Source of the DNA: Zwartia panacis
GTDB taxonomy: Bacteria > Pseudomonadota > Gammaproteobacteria > Burkholderiales > Burkholderiaceae_B
Length of the DNA: 64,000 bases
Direction: 5' to 3'
NCBI RefSeq assembly: GCF_030410395.1
Contig: NZ_JAUHHF010000011.1
Coordinates: forward strand, 52,064-116,063
The notes under the pieces are model-generated. The model searched no databases. It saw only the letters and a program-made list of their open reading frames with translations, and was not told the DNA's origin. Each line of letters starts with the position of its first letter. The stretch's first letter is position 1. Made by a program: the position numbers and the translations under genes. Of this stretch, positions 40,758-50,032 are shown in pieces.

Positions 40758-43700
40758 GTTTATCCAGCTTCTTTATCGGCCGGCCGATTTTTTCGGCGGT
40801 GATTTCCATCACAATCGTGATTGCGGGTTTGATGGCTGCGCGTGGCTTGCCTGTGGCGCAATATCCCCAAATTGCTCCGCCAACTGTCATCATCACAGCC
40901 AACTATCCAGGCGCCTCGACTGAAACGCTCACCCGTACAGTTGCAGGGCCCATCGAAGAGCAGCTCTCAGGCGTTGAAAATCTTTTGTATTTCAATTCAA
41001 GCGCACAATCGAACGGCGCGCTTTCCATCACGGCGACGTTTGAAGTGGGTACGAACATCGACACCGCGACCGTCAACGTGAATAACCGGGTCAAGATCGC
41101 CGAGCCCAGACTTCCCGATATCGTGCGCCAGTTTGGTGTGACAGTTCAAAAGCGTTCAAATGATATTTTGCTCGTGACGGCGATCACCTCTCCATCCGAA
41201 GAACATTCGAATCTGTACCTCTCTAATTACGCACTCGTCAACATCGTGGATGAGCTCAAGCGCCTGCCGGGTGTGGGCGATGCGCAGATTTTGGGTGCCA
41301 AGGACTACTCCATGCGGATCTGGCTCAAGCCCGATCGTATGGCTCAGCTCGGCATCACCGCACCTGATGTAGCTGCGGCGATCGCAGCTCAAAATAAACA
41401 GAACGTTGCTGGAAAAATCGGTCAAGAGCCTGCCCCTCAGGGACAGCAACTTGTGTACACAGTGACTGCGAAAGGCCGACTCGTGACGCCTGAGCAATTT
41501 GGCGATATCGTCATCAGATCTGATGGTGCCAGTGGCGCCCTCAAGCTCAAGGATATCGCGCGCATCGAGCTCGGTGCGGCAGATTACGACGCCAACACCA
41601 AGCTTGTCGGTAAGCCCGTGGCCCTGGTCGCAACGTATCTACAATCTGGCGGTAACGCGTTGGCTGTGGCGGAAAGCGTGCGCGCCAAAATGCAAGAACT
41701 GTCAAAAAAGTTTCCGCCGGGTATCGATTATGTGATTCCGTTTGACACCACAAAGTTCGTGACCGCTTCGATCAACGAGGTCATCAAAACCTTGTTCGAG
41801 GCGATGATTCTGGTAGCCATTGTGGTGTTCGTCTTTTTGCAAAACTGGCGGGCGACACTGATCCCTTTGATCGCGGTGCCGGTCTCCTTGATTGGTACCT
41901 TCGCAGGTTTGTGGGCGTTTGGCTTTTCAATCAATACGCTCACGCTGTTTGCGATGGTGCTATCGATCGGGATCGTGGTGGATGATGCGATTGTCGTGCT
42001 TGAAAACGTCGAGCGCTTGATGGCGGAGCGCAATCTTTCGCCTAAAGACGCCGCATACGAAGCGATGCGCGAGGTTTCCGGGGCGGTCGTGGCAATCGTG
42101 TTGGTGCTGTCCGCGGTATTTATTCCTGTTGCTTTTCTTGGCGGTATTGCCGGCACGCTTTATCAGCAGTTCGCCGTGACTGTCGCCCTGGCTGTCGTGT
42201 TGTCAGGCATTGTGGCGTTGACTTTGACGCCCGCCCTGTGTGCCGTCTTGCTCAAACCCGGCATGCATGCGCCCAAAGGGTTTGGTTGGTTCAATCGCAG
42301 CTTTGCCGCGCTCACTGCTCAGTACACCAAGCTTGTCGATAAAACTTTGCATCATCGCGTGATTGGTACGACAGTATTCGGCGCGATTCTGGTGGGTTGT
42401 TTTGTGATGTTTCGCCTGGTGCCAGGCGGTTTTGTCCCGGCCGAGGATCAAGGCTATCTAATCAGTGCGCTCGTGTTGCCGGATGGTGCGAGTTTGCAGC
42501 GTACCGAACAGACTGGCGACACTTTTCAAAAGCGTGTTCTTCAAGATCCGGGCGTGGCCAGGGTTTTTGTGATTGCCGGTCGGGATATTATCGGGGGTGG
42601 CAATAAAGCCAATGCCGGTACGATTTTCATTCCCCTCAAGGATTGGGATGAACGCTCCTCGTCGTCCGAGCAACTGGCCAAGAAATTCACGGGTGTCGGA
42701 ATGAGTTTGCCAGATGGTATGGCGCTGGTTTTCAATCCACCACCCATTCGAGGCTTGGGCTCGGCAGGTGGTTTTGAGTTTTATGTGCAGTCCAAGGGGG
42801 AGCCTTCGGTGCCCGAGTTGGCAAGTGTCGTCAATAACTTTACCGAAGAACTTAAAAAGCAGCCCAAACTGACGGGTATCAATACGTTTTTCAGACCCAC
42901 GGCGCCCCAGCTGTATGTCGAGGTGGACGAGGCCAAAGCACTGTCGCTCGGTATTCCTGTCGCCGATGTGTATCTCAGCCTGCAAGCGACGATGGGGGCG
43001 CTCTATGTCAATGATTTCAACCTGAATGGCCGGACCTATCGGGTACAGATGCAGGCGGACTCACAGTACAGAACCGAGCCCACTGATTTGGGTCAGATTT
43101 ATGTGCGCGCGAATAATGGCAGCATGGTACCGGTATCCGCACTGATTTCCGTCAAGCAAATTGTCGGACCCGAGCAGTTGGAACGCTTTAACGGCTTTCT
43201 CGCCGCCAAAGTTTTGGGCAGTGCGGTCCAAGGCGTGAGCTCTGGCGATGCAATCAAAATCGTGGAAGAGACCGCGCGCGCCTCATTGCCCCCCGGTTAC
43301 GAGCTTGCGTGGGCGGGACAGGCATATCAGCAGATTCGAACAGGAGATGCGTCCGGTCTGGCGTTTATGTTTGGCATCGTGATGGTCTTTCTGATTTTGG
43401 CCGCACAGTATGAACGATGGTCTCTGCCGATCGCAGTGTTGCTCGCGGTGCCTTTTGCGTTGTTCGGTGCACTGCTGGCAGTGTTGTTGCGGGGCATGCC
43501 TAATGATATTTATTTTCAGATCGGTTTGCTGGTGTTGATTGGCCTGTCCGCAAAAAACGCTATTTTGGTGGTTGAGTTCGCGGCTCAAAAGCGGGCCCAA
43601 GGCATGAGTACGATGGATGCGGCACTGACTGCGGCGCGGCTTCGTTTCAGACCGATTGTGATGACGTCGCTGGCTTTCATTCTCGGGGTGTTCCCCCTGG

Positions 43701-43921
43701 TGATTTCTTCAGGGGCGGGCGCTGCGGCCCGGCAATCCATGGGTACGGGCGTGTTCGGCGGGATGCTGGCATCGACTTTTATCGCGACTATTTTTGTGCC
43801 CATGTTCTTTACTTGGCTCTCGCGTAAAAAAAATAAATCCACTGCACAAACCGAGACAAAACTCCCAGCAGGGGCCTCTGAAAGCCAGTCGTTGACGGGG
43901 AGGAACCATGACGCTTCGTAA
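40754..43921 (+). CDS. RND efflux permease, HAE1 family (system 1)
   Basis: A 1055-residue proton-driven inner-membrane drug exporter like AcrB/MexB. It has the full length and order: TM1 at the start (FFIGRPIFSAVISITIVIAG), first porter domain, TM2-6, TM7 about residue 530, second porter domain, TM8-12. The proton-relay Asp pair is intact at about 410-411 in GIVVDDAIVVLENVERL, and a Lys in TM10 lies in LSAKNAILVVEFA. The start overlaps the adaptor stop (ATGA). Substrates cannot be told from sequence. The OMF gene overlaps the last 14 bases. Confidence 0.95.
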   Translation: MSLSSFFIGRPIFSAVISITIVIAGLMAARGLPVAQYPQIAPPTVIITANYPGASTETLTRTVAGPIEEQLSGVENLLYFNSSAQSNGALSITATFEVGTNIDTATVNVNNRVKIAEPRLPDIVRQFGVTVQKRSNDILLVTAITSPSEEHSNLYLSNYALVNIVDELKRLPGVGDAQILGAKDYSMRIWLKPDRMAQLGITAPDVAAAIAAQNKQNVAGKIGQEPAPQGQQLVYTVTAKGRLVTPEQFGDIVIRSDGASGALKLKDIARIELGAADYDANTKLVGKPVALVATYLQSGGNALAVAESVRAKMQELSKKFPPGIDYVIPFDTTKFVTASINEVIKTLFEAMILVAIVVFVFLQNWRATLIPLIAVPVSLIGTFAGLWAFGFSINTLTLFAMVLSIGIVVDDAIVVLENVERLMAERNLSPKDAAYEAMREVSGAVVAIVLVLSAVFIPVAFLGGIAGTLYQQFAVTVALAVVLSGIVALTLTPALCAVLLKPGMHAPKGFGWFNRSFAALTAQYTKLVDKTLHHRVIGTTVFGAILVGCFVMFRLVPGGFVPAEDQGYLISALVLPDGASLQRTEQTGDTFQKRVLQDPGVARVFVIAGRDIIGGGNKANAGTIFIPLKDWDERSSSSEQLAKKFTGVGMSLPDGMALVFNPPPIRGLGSAGGFEFYVQSKGEPSVPELASVVNNFTEELKKQPKLTGINTFFRPTAPQLYVEVDEAKALSLGIPVADVYLSLQATMGALYVNDFNLNGRTYRVQMQADSQYRTEPTDLGQIYVRANNGSMVPVSALISVKQIVGPEQLERFNGFLAAKVLGSAVQGVSSGDAIKIVEETARASLPPGYELAWAGQAYQQIRTGDASGLAFMFGIVMVFLILAAQYERWSLPIAVLLAVPFALFGALLAVLLRGMPNDIYFQIGLLVLIGLSAKNAILVVEFAAQKRAQGMSTMDAALTAARLRFRPIVMTSLAFILGVFPLVISSGAGAAARQSMGTGVFGGMLASTFIATIFVPMFFTWLSRKKNKSTAQTETKLPAGASESQSLTGRNHDAS

Positions 43922-45380
43922 ACTGAACGGGCTGCGTTCCTTGAGACGACTCGGGGTGGTGTTCGGCTCTGTCGCAGTGTTGAGTGGCTGTTTGCTGGGA
44001 CCTGATTATGAGCGGCCTCAGGTTGAGTTACCCGAGAACTACAGGACACCGTCAACCTTGTCGGCGACTGCCGGGACTCCATCCTCGAATCCAGGTGCAG
44101 GTCCTTTTGTTCCGGCCAACGTCTCGCTGACGGCGTGGTGGACTTTATTCAACGATCCAGTCCTGAATCAGCTGGTCGAGAGCGCACAAAAGAATAATGC
44201 GGATGTTCAGATCGCAGTGGCCCGATTGGCGCAAGCGCAGGCTCTGGCCCGTCAAGCAGGCGCTTCACTCTATCCCACGTTGAATATGACCGCATCAGGC
44301 ACGCGCGCCTCCTCGGGAACGTCTGTGTCTGTCTCGGGTGTCGGTTTTCAAGCCAATACATCCCAGGTTGGATTGGTCACCTCATATGAGATCGATGTGT
44401 GGGGTCGTGTGCGCAGAAACATCGAGTCAGCAACTGCGCTGGCGACTGCCAGCCAGTACGAGCAGGATAGTGTGCGCCTGACGCTATCGGCGCTTGTCAC
44501 CAATACGTATTTACGTTTGCGCGCACTGGATGCACAGACCGATGTGCTGACGAACTCCGTCAAGACTCGTGAAAACTCCCTGCGCGTTGCACAGGCCAAA
44601 CTAGACGGAGGCCTGGTGTCTCCGATCGACGTCAGTCAGGCGCGAGCGGCCAAGGCTGCTTCCGAGGCCAGTCTGTCAGAGGTCACCCGTCAGCGCGCGA
44701 TTGTCCAAAATCAGCTGGGGATATTGACCGGACAGCTTCAACTCACCCTCGCGCCGGTGGATTTGAGGGGTCTGCCCATCCCGCCGATCCCGCCTGCCGG
44801 CTTGCCCTCGACTTTGCTGGAAAGCCGGCCTGACGTCAACCGCGTCGAGCAAGAGCTGACGGCTGCGAATGCCCGCATCGGCGTGGCGACCGCGAACTTT
44901 TTTCCCACGCTTTCACTCACCGGTGTGTTTGGTGCGCAGAGTGTGGATTTCAGCGCTTTTCTCTCCGGTCAGAGCGCCGTATGGTCTGCCGGCCTCGGTT
45001 TGCTGCAACCTATATTCACGGGTGGTTCTCTGAGTGCCCGCTTGGATTTTGCCAAGGCCCAACAACAAGAAGTTTTGGGTAATTACGTTAAAGTTGTGAG
45101 AAATGCCTTTGGTGAAGTGGGTGACGCACTGGTTTCAGTGCACCAGACGCTACAGACGGAGCTGCATCTGACTGAACAAGTGGCTGCGGCGACCAAGGCT
45201 CAGGAGCTGGCGACTGTGCGCTACGAGGCGGGCTATGTTGATTATTTAAACGTACTGGAAGCGCAGCGGGTGCAAAACGAGGCCAATCTTGCGTTTGTGC
45301 TGAACCGTTCGTTGCGCCTGCAGGCGGGCGTGGATTTATTCAAGGCGCTGGGTGGCGGCTGGAGCAAGACTACACCCTAG
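43908..45380 (+). CDS. Outer-membrane efflux lipoprotein (NodT/OprM type, system 1)
   Basis: The outer-membrane channel of system 1. 490 residues with a lipobox (VLSGCLLG) and the family start GPDYERPQVELPENY. The repeated OEP domains are seen: LVESAQKNNADVQIAVARLAQAQ, SYEIDVWGRVRRNIE, and the second half LESRPDVNRVEQELTAANAR with FTGGSLSARLDFAKAQ. It is a trimeric beta-barrel with a long periplasmic alpha tunnel. It begins 14 bases inside the end of the permease gene. With the adaptor and permease it is a self-contained pump. Confidence 0.93.
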   Translation: MTLRKLNGLRSLRRLGVVFGSVAVLSGCLLGPDYERPQVELPENYRTPSTLSATAGTPSSNPGAGPFVPANVSLTAWWTLFNDPVLNQLVESAQKNNADVQIAVARLAQAQALARQAGASLYPTLNMTASGTRASSGTSVSVSGVGFQANTSQVGLVTSYEIDVWGRVRRNIESATALATASQYEQDSVRLTLSALVTNTYLRLRALDAQTDVLTNSVKTRENSLRVAQAKLDGGLVSPIDVSQARAAKAASEASLSEVTRQRAIVQNQLGILTGQLQLTLAPVDLRGLPIPPIPPAGLPSTLLESRPDVNRVEQELTAANARIGVATANFFPTLSLTGVFGAQSVDFSAFLSGQSAVWSAGLGLLQPIFTGGSLSARLDFAKAQQQEVLGNYVKVVRNAFGEVGDALVSVHQTLQTELHLTEQVAAATKAQELATVRYEAGYVDYLNVLEAQRVQNEANLAFVLNRSLRLQAGVDLFKALGGGWSKTTP

Positions 45381-45432
45381 CCGAAGTATTAAAAATCAAA
45401 TATAAAACGGAACTGACAAACAGGAATATCCG

Positions 45433-46269
45433 ATGAACGAAGCGATCGAAAAACAATACAACCCCCGTACGACGGTGACACCGGAACAGCTGGCGCATTT
45501 CAGTGAACTTGGCGCGCGTCTTAGTGAGGAGGCGCGTCAAAAATACGTCGGTCGTTACGATTTGCGCTTTGGAGACGGGCCACTTGAAAATGCGGATTTC
45601 TTTTATTGCGGCAAACCTAACCGTCCTGTCATGGTGTTTTTCCATGGTGGCTATTGGCGTGCCCGGGATAAAAAGGATTACAGCTTTGTGGTGAACGGCA
45701 TACTGCCACTCGATTGTTCAGTCGTCGTGATGAATTACGATTTGTGTCCTGCGGTGACGGTGCAGCAGATCGTGGGGCAAACCAAGCGTGGTCTGGAGTG
45801 GGTTGAAAAGCAGGCTGCCGCTTGGCAAATTGATCCTGCTCAAATCTATGTTTCAGGACATTCCGCCGGTGCCCACATCATCGCTGCGACGCTGGCACAA
45901 ACAGGCGCCGAATTTCAGCTTAAGCATCACAACATCAAAAAAGCGTATCTGATCAGTGGTGTATTCGATGTAGAGCCCGTTTTGCAAATTTCAGTGAATG
46001 AAGAGATCAGACTCAAGCCCAGCGATGTGCAGGTGCTCAGTCCGATTCGCCATCCGTTTGCCGCGAATGTCGGCTACGAGGTGATCGTTGGTGGCGCCGA
46101 ACCCACTGACTGGGTGGGTGAGTCGCAACGCATGGCTGCGCATTTAAAGGGGCAGGGTTGTCAGGTTGGATTGCATGTCCTGCCAGGCTTGAATCATTAC
46201 ACCGTCTTGCATGAAATGGATCGTCCTGACGGCTACGTTTCCAAGCTGTTCGCGCGCGATATTGGATAA
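45433..46269 (+). CDS. Alpha/beta hydrolase (kynurenine formamidase-like)
   Basis: A 278-residue cytosolic alpha/beta hydrolase close to the arylformamidase/esterase branch. The oxyanion motif is FFHGGYWR, the nucleophile elbow VSGHSAGAH, and the catalytic Asp/His are probably in GAEPTDW and GLNHYTVLHEM. AGGA lies 7 bases before ATG 45433. No tryptophan-catabolic genes (kynA, kynU) are near, so kynurenine formamidase cannot be assumed. It lies between two RND pumps and is followed by the RodZ-like gene after 3 bases. Confidence 0.85.
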   Translation: MNEAIEKQYNPRTTVTPEQLAHFSELGARLSEEARQKYVGRYDLRFGDGPLENADFFYCGKPNRPVMVFFHGGYWRARDKKDYSFVVNGILPLDCSVVVMNYDLCPAVTVQQIVGQTKRGLEWVEKQAAAWQIDPAQIYVSGHSAGAHIIAATLAQTGAEFQLKHHNIKKAYLISGVFDVEPVLQISVNEEIRLKPSDVQVLSPIRHPFAANVGYEVIVGGAEPTDWVGESQRMAAHLKGQGCQVGLHVLPGLNHYTVLHEMDRPDGYVSKLFARDIG

Positions 46270-46272
46270 CAC

Positions 46273-47316
46273 ATGGAAAATCTCGATCAGCAGAATGCTG
46301 GACAGGCTGCATCGGTGACGGCACTGCGCGTGCAGTTGGGCGAGTTGCTTTTGCGCGAGCGGTTAAACCAGCAAAAAGACGAAGTCGATGTGGCGCGTCG
46401 CCTGATGCTCTCCAAGCTCCAGCTTCTCGCGATCGAAGCGGGTGAGTCCGAGAGTTTTCATCACGAACGCCGTTATATACAGGGCATTAAAAGTTACGTT
46501 TTTTACCTGGGCCTCCAAAGTCGTACGGATGTTAATGAGCTCGTGAATCAAATAGAGGGTTTCTCCGCCCAAGGTTTGAAAGCGTCTCCTGCGGCAGGTG
46601 TCGCGCAGTTGCATCTGTCTGCGGCTACGCCTGCTCAGACCAAATCCTATGCTTCGCGAGGAGCTTCCCGTTATGTTTATTATGGATTGGCTGTTTTAGT
46701 CGCGGGTGCTGTGGCCTTGGCAATTTCAGAGGGCTGGCCATTCAAAGGGACTCAGCCACAAACCGCCGAACAAGTCTCCTCACAAGCCAGTTCAAATACT
46801 GAAACGAGTGACGCAAAATCTGAAAGTGTGGGTGCGACGGGAGCAGCGTCGACAGCCGTCGTCACCGCGAATGCCAGTGCATCATCCCAGCCGGCCACCG
46901 CGGTGACGAACCAGAGCTCTGCCCAGTCTCAGGCGCCCGTGCAGGTTTCACAATCGCCTTCCGCATTGCAGATTCAGCCTCCGCCGCGCGAAGTTGAGCC
47001 AGAAAAGAATGACTCGGCTTCCAAGGTCCCACCTGCTGCGGCACAGAATGCGCGGGGCATGATGCGGATTGATTTCAAAGGCGAATGTTGGGTGTCTTTG
47101 CAAACGACCGAGGGCAAGAGAGAGGAGCGTATCTACAAACAAGGTGAAAGCCTGTCTGTGCCGATTTCAAGCGTGGCTGGACTCATCTTGGGCAATGCGC
47201 CTGCTGCCACAGTCTATTTGTCTGGTAATCAAGTCGATGTCTTGGCCAAGGGCTTGACCACCGGCAACGTTTCCAGACTTGATCAAAAAAGTCTTCAGCT
47301 CCTTCAGAAAAACTGA
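46273..47316 (+). CDS. RodZ-like membrane protein (HTH + DUF4115)
   Basis: A 347-residue bitopic protein with the RodZ layout. A helix-turn-helix-like cytosolic part (about 17-82, ending RRYIQGIKSYVFYLGL) is followed by one membrane helix (about 134-151). A long Ser/Thr/Ala/Gln-rich linker of ~100 residues leads to a C-terminal DUF4115 beta domain from about 264 (MRIDFKGECWVSL). RodZ links the MreB cytoskeleton to wall synthesis. Usual rodZ sits beside ispG; here it follows an esterase, so this may be a paralogue or a moved gene. The HTH is somewhat divergent. Its stop is in the arm of a terminator. Confidence 0.75.
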   Translation: MENLDQQNAGQAASVTALRVQLGELLLRERLNQQKDEVDVARRLMLSKLQLLAIEAGESESFHHERRYIQGIKSYVFYLGLQSRTDVNELVNQIEGFSAQGLKASPAAGVAQLHLSAATPAQTKSYASRGASRYVYYGLAVLVAGAVALAISEGWPFKGTQPQTAEQVSSQASSNTETSDAKSESVGATGAASTAVVTANASASSQPATAVTNQSSAQSQAPVQVSQSPSALQIQPPPREVEPEKNDSASKVPPAAAQNARGMMRIDFKGECWVSLQTTEGKREERIYKQGESLSVPISSVAGLILGNAPAATVYLSGNQVDVLAKGLTTGNVSRLDQKSLQLLQKN

Positions 47317-47345
47317 TTATGACTTTGATTTGGTCATCAGTTTTT
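47308..47345. terminator. Bidirectional terminator containing both convergent stop codons
   Basis: AAAAACTGA (47308-47316) pairs with TCAGTTTTT (47337-47345), and the inner TGAC (47320-47323) pairs with GTCA (47333-47336). The TGA stops of the RodZ-like gene (plus) and the OMF gene (minus) lie in the two arms. Confidence 0.8.
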
Positions 47346-48827
47346 CACTGGGCTGGGTGAAGATGCAGGATCGGGTGCGGTTGCAGGTTTGGCAAATCCT
47401 TCCCAGCCCCCTCCCAACGCTTTGACCAACGCCACACTCGCGATAAATTGTCCACCGTGCATCTGCCATTTGATGCGCTGGGCAGTCAGTTGGTTTTGTT
47501 GAATCAAAGCAAGTGTCTGCGCGGTGTCCAGGCCTTCTCTATAACGAATGGCGCTGATTTGATAGGCGCGATTGAGGTTGTTCACAGCCTCGTCTTGTTT
47601 AGCGCGTGCAAGATCAAGTTGTTGGAGTGTGCTCATCGCATCCTGTGTTTCTTGGATGGCAACCATGACGGATTGACGGTAGTTCGCAAGAGTGACCCTG
47701 TAGCCAGCCTGCGCAAAGCGGTAGTTGGCGCTGATGCGACCACCATCGAATAATGTTTGCGTGGCCGTTAAACCGATTGACCAGATCAGGGACGGGGCAT
47801 TAAAGATGGTGCTCAAAATTGAGCTTTCACCCCCAATAAAAGCAGGCGCTAGCGTCAGAGTCGGGAAAAATGCGGCTTTGGCGACACCGATTTGAGCGTT
47901 GGCTGCGGCCATGGCACGCTCAGCTGCCGAAACATCCGGGCGCCTCTCCAGAAGCGTTGAGGGCAGGCCGACAGGAAATGCTGGCAAGGTTGCGGGCAGT
48001 TTGCCTGGTGGCAGACTAAAAGCCGAGGCAGGCGTCCCGGTCAGTGTCGCAAGAAGATTTTCCTGGATGTTGCGCTGAGACTTGAGGAGCTCGAGTTGGG
48101 CGCCACTGGACTGCGTCAGCGCAGTTTGTTGGGAAAGCTCCGTACGGCCGGCCGCACCCATGTCATAGCGTTTCTTGATGAGGGCCAGCAGCTTGTCCTG
48201 AATCTGGGTAATCCCGGTCAGCACGCGGATTTCTTCATCGTACTGCCTCAACAGGAAATAACTGTTCGCCAGTTGCGCAGTCAGCAGCAGTTTGACGTTT
48301 TCAGTGTCTGCCGCGGCTTGCTCAGCGGTACTGCGTGAAGCTTCGACTTCCCGGCGCACTTTACCCAGCCAGTCGATCTCGTAAGTCATCACCGCGACCG
48401 GCCGGAAATTATTTTGAGTGGTCGACTGGTTCACCGTACTGTAGTTCGTCCCGGGGCGATTGGCGGAGGTTTCAGTGCGCGCACCAGTCGCGCCAATAGA
48501 GACTGATGGTAGAAGCGCAGCGCCACGCGCTTCACTTTGCGCGATCGCTTGATCGAGTCTGGCGAGTGATGCCTGCAGTGTGTTGTTATTGGACAGACAG
48601 GTCTCGATCAGCTGATCGAGTATAGGATCGCCAAAAGCCTTCCACCACTGAGTTTTGGGCGCGCCATCGGCGGGTTCTGCCGGTTTCCAAAGCGCGGGAT
48701 TGGCGCCAGGCAAGGCTTTCCAGTTTTCTGGAAAGTCCACGACGGGACGCTCATAGTCCGGTCCGATCGGCGAGCATCCAACGCAAGCGACCGCTATTAA
48801 GCAAAGGGCTAGACCTGATTTCATCAT
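47337..48827 (-). CDS. Outer-membrane efflux lipoprotein (system 2)
   Basis: The outer-membrane channel of the second RND system, 496 residues. It is a lipoprotein (VACVGCSP lipobox) starting PIGPDYERPVVDFPENW. Both OEP repeats are visible: LIETCLSNNNTLQASLARLDQ, TYEIDWLGKVRREVE, LERRPDVSAAERAMAAANAQ and FDGGRISANYRFAQ. Its ATG overlaps the stop of the adaptor gene (ATGA, 48824-48827), so it is last in the permease-adaptor-OMF operon. Sequence differs clearly from the OMF of system 1, so it is not a recent duplicate. Confidence 0.93.
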   Translation of the reverse strand: MMKSGLALCLIAVACVGCSPIGPDYERPVVDFPENWKALPGANPALWKPAEPADGAPKTQWWKAFGDPILDQLIETCLSNNNTLQASLARLDQAIAQSEARGAALLPSVSIGATGARTETSANRPGTNYSTVNQSTTQNNFRPVAVMTYEIDWLGKVRREVEASRSTAEQAAADTENVKLLLTAQLANSYFLLRQYDEEIRVLTGITQIQDKLLALIKKRYDMGAAGRTELSQQTALTQSSGAQLELLKSQRNIQENLLATLTGTPASAFSLPPGKLPATLPAFPVGLPSTLLERRPDVSAAERAMAAANAQIGVAKAAFFPTLTLAPAFIGGESSILSTIFNAPSLIWSIGLTATQTLFDGGRISANYRFAQAGYRVTLANYRQSVMVAIQETQDAMSTLQQLDLARAKQDEAVNNLNRAYQISAIRYREGLDTAQTLALIQQNQLTAQRIKWQMHGGQFIASVALVKALGGGWEGFAKPATAPDPASSPSPVKN

Positions 48828-50032
48828 TCGCTTGAGGCGCCGCGTCTGGACGAATTCGCGCGAGGCTTGGGTGATTGCGGCACAACAGATTGTCCGTTTA
48901 CCAGCGAGTCCATCGGATTCAGGATCATGAGGTCGTCAGGCGAAAGTCCGCTGCGGATTTCAACTTGGTTACCAAAGTCTATACCCAGCGTGACTTTCTT
49001 CTTTTCAGCGCGATTGTCCTTGACGACGGCGATATATGGACCGCCAGCACCAAAAATCAATGTGTTAGTGGGGACAATCAGACTGTCTCCCAGCGCGACT
49101 TGCATCGCCACTTCGACATATGCGCCTGGCAACAATGCATTGTTCTCATTAGGAATCTCGACATCGACTTGAAGCGTCCTCGTGTTGATATCGATAGCGC
49201 CAGCGGTGCGTGCGATGCGACCTTTGATGATTTTTTCAGGTGCATTGGTTTGATAAACCGAAACTTCGTCACCGACTTTTACCTGTGAGGTTCGATCCTG
49301 AGGCAAGTATACGTAAACGCTCAGTCGATCCGTACGCGCCATGCTGAACATGGCCTGGGCGCTGCCGACGTTACCCGCGTTGACGAGATCGCCGAGATTC
49401 ACGTTGCGCCTTGTAATACGTCCTTCAAAAGGCGCGACGACTGTACCGAAACTTTGCAGTTGTTTGAGGCGGTTCAGGACCGCCTCGCTTTGGCGATACA
49501 GTCCGGTTTTTTCGTCCATTTCCTGCTGCGAAACCGCATCCTCGGCGCGTAAACGTCTCCAGCGCTCATAGACAGTCTTGGCCAGTTTAAAGTTCGCGGT
49601 AGCCTCTTCGACTTGACGGTTGATTTCCGGTATGTCGATCAAGGCAAGTGTCTCGCCTTGTTTGGCTGTATCACCTAGGTCTTTGAACCATTCCTTGACG
49701 TAGCCGGTGACGCGGGAATGGATCTGTGCTTCGTTGATCCCGCGCAGCGTGCCGGGCAGCACGAGTTTCATATTAGGATTGTTTTTGTCAGGCGCGGTCG
49801 GTTTGACAACCAGCACATGCATGACGCCGTTTTCCTCCGCGCGTTTCGCCAAAACCTCGGCGAAGGACCAGCGTTCAAGCAGCGCAGTCGCCAGACCAAT
49901 CAGCATCAACACAAGCACGACGAGCGCGATTAATTTCACTGAGCGTAGTGTTTTTTTCAATTTGATTTGCGACTCGGGGTTGTCTGGATGTCCGAGTGGC
50001 AAACCATGAGAATCGTGGAGCGTATCCTTCAT
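48824..50032 (-). CDS. RND efflux periplasmic adaptor (system 2)
   Basis: A 402-residue membrane fusion protein held by an N-terminal membrane helix (VKLIALVVLVLMLIGLATAL) without a cleaved signal or lipobox. Then come the lipoyl halves (GINEAQIHSRVTGYVKEW and GTVVAPFEGRITRRNVNLGD), a coiled-coil hairpin (NFKLAKTVYERWRRLRAED) and the beta-barrel domain. The last ~20 residues are charged and disordered-looking. It is translationally coupled on both sides: its start overlaps the permease stop (50029-50032) and its stop overlaps the OMF start. Confidence 0.92.
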   Translation of the reverse strand: MKDTLHDSHGLPLGHPDNPESQIKLKKTLRSVKLIALVVLVLMLIGLATALLERWSFAEVLAKRAEENGVMHVLVVKPTAPDKNNPNMKLVLPGTLRGINEAQIHSRVTGYVKEWFKDLGDTAKQGETLALIDIPEINRQVEEATANFKLAKTVYERWRRLRAEDAVSQQEMDEKTGLYRQSEAVLNRLKQLQSFGTVVAPFEGRITRRNVNLGDLVNAGNVGSAQAMFSMARTDRLSVYVYLPQDRTSQVKVGDEVSVYQTNAPEKIIKGRIARTAGAIDINTRTLQVDVEIPNENNALLPGAYVEVAMQVALGDSLIVPTNTLIFGAGGPYIAVVKDNRAEKKKVTLGIDFGNQVEIRSGLSPDDLMILNPMDSLVNGQSVVPQSPKPRANSSRRGASSE

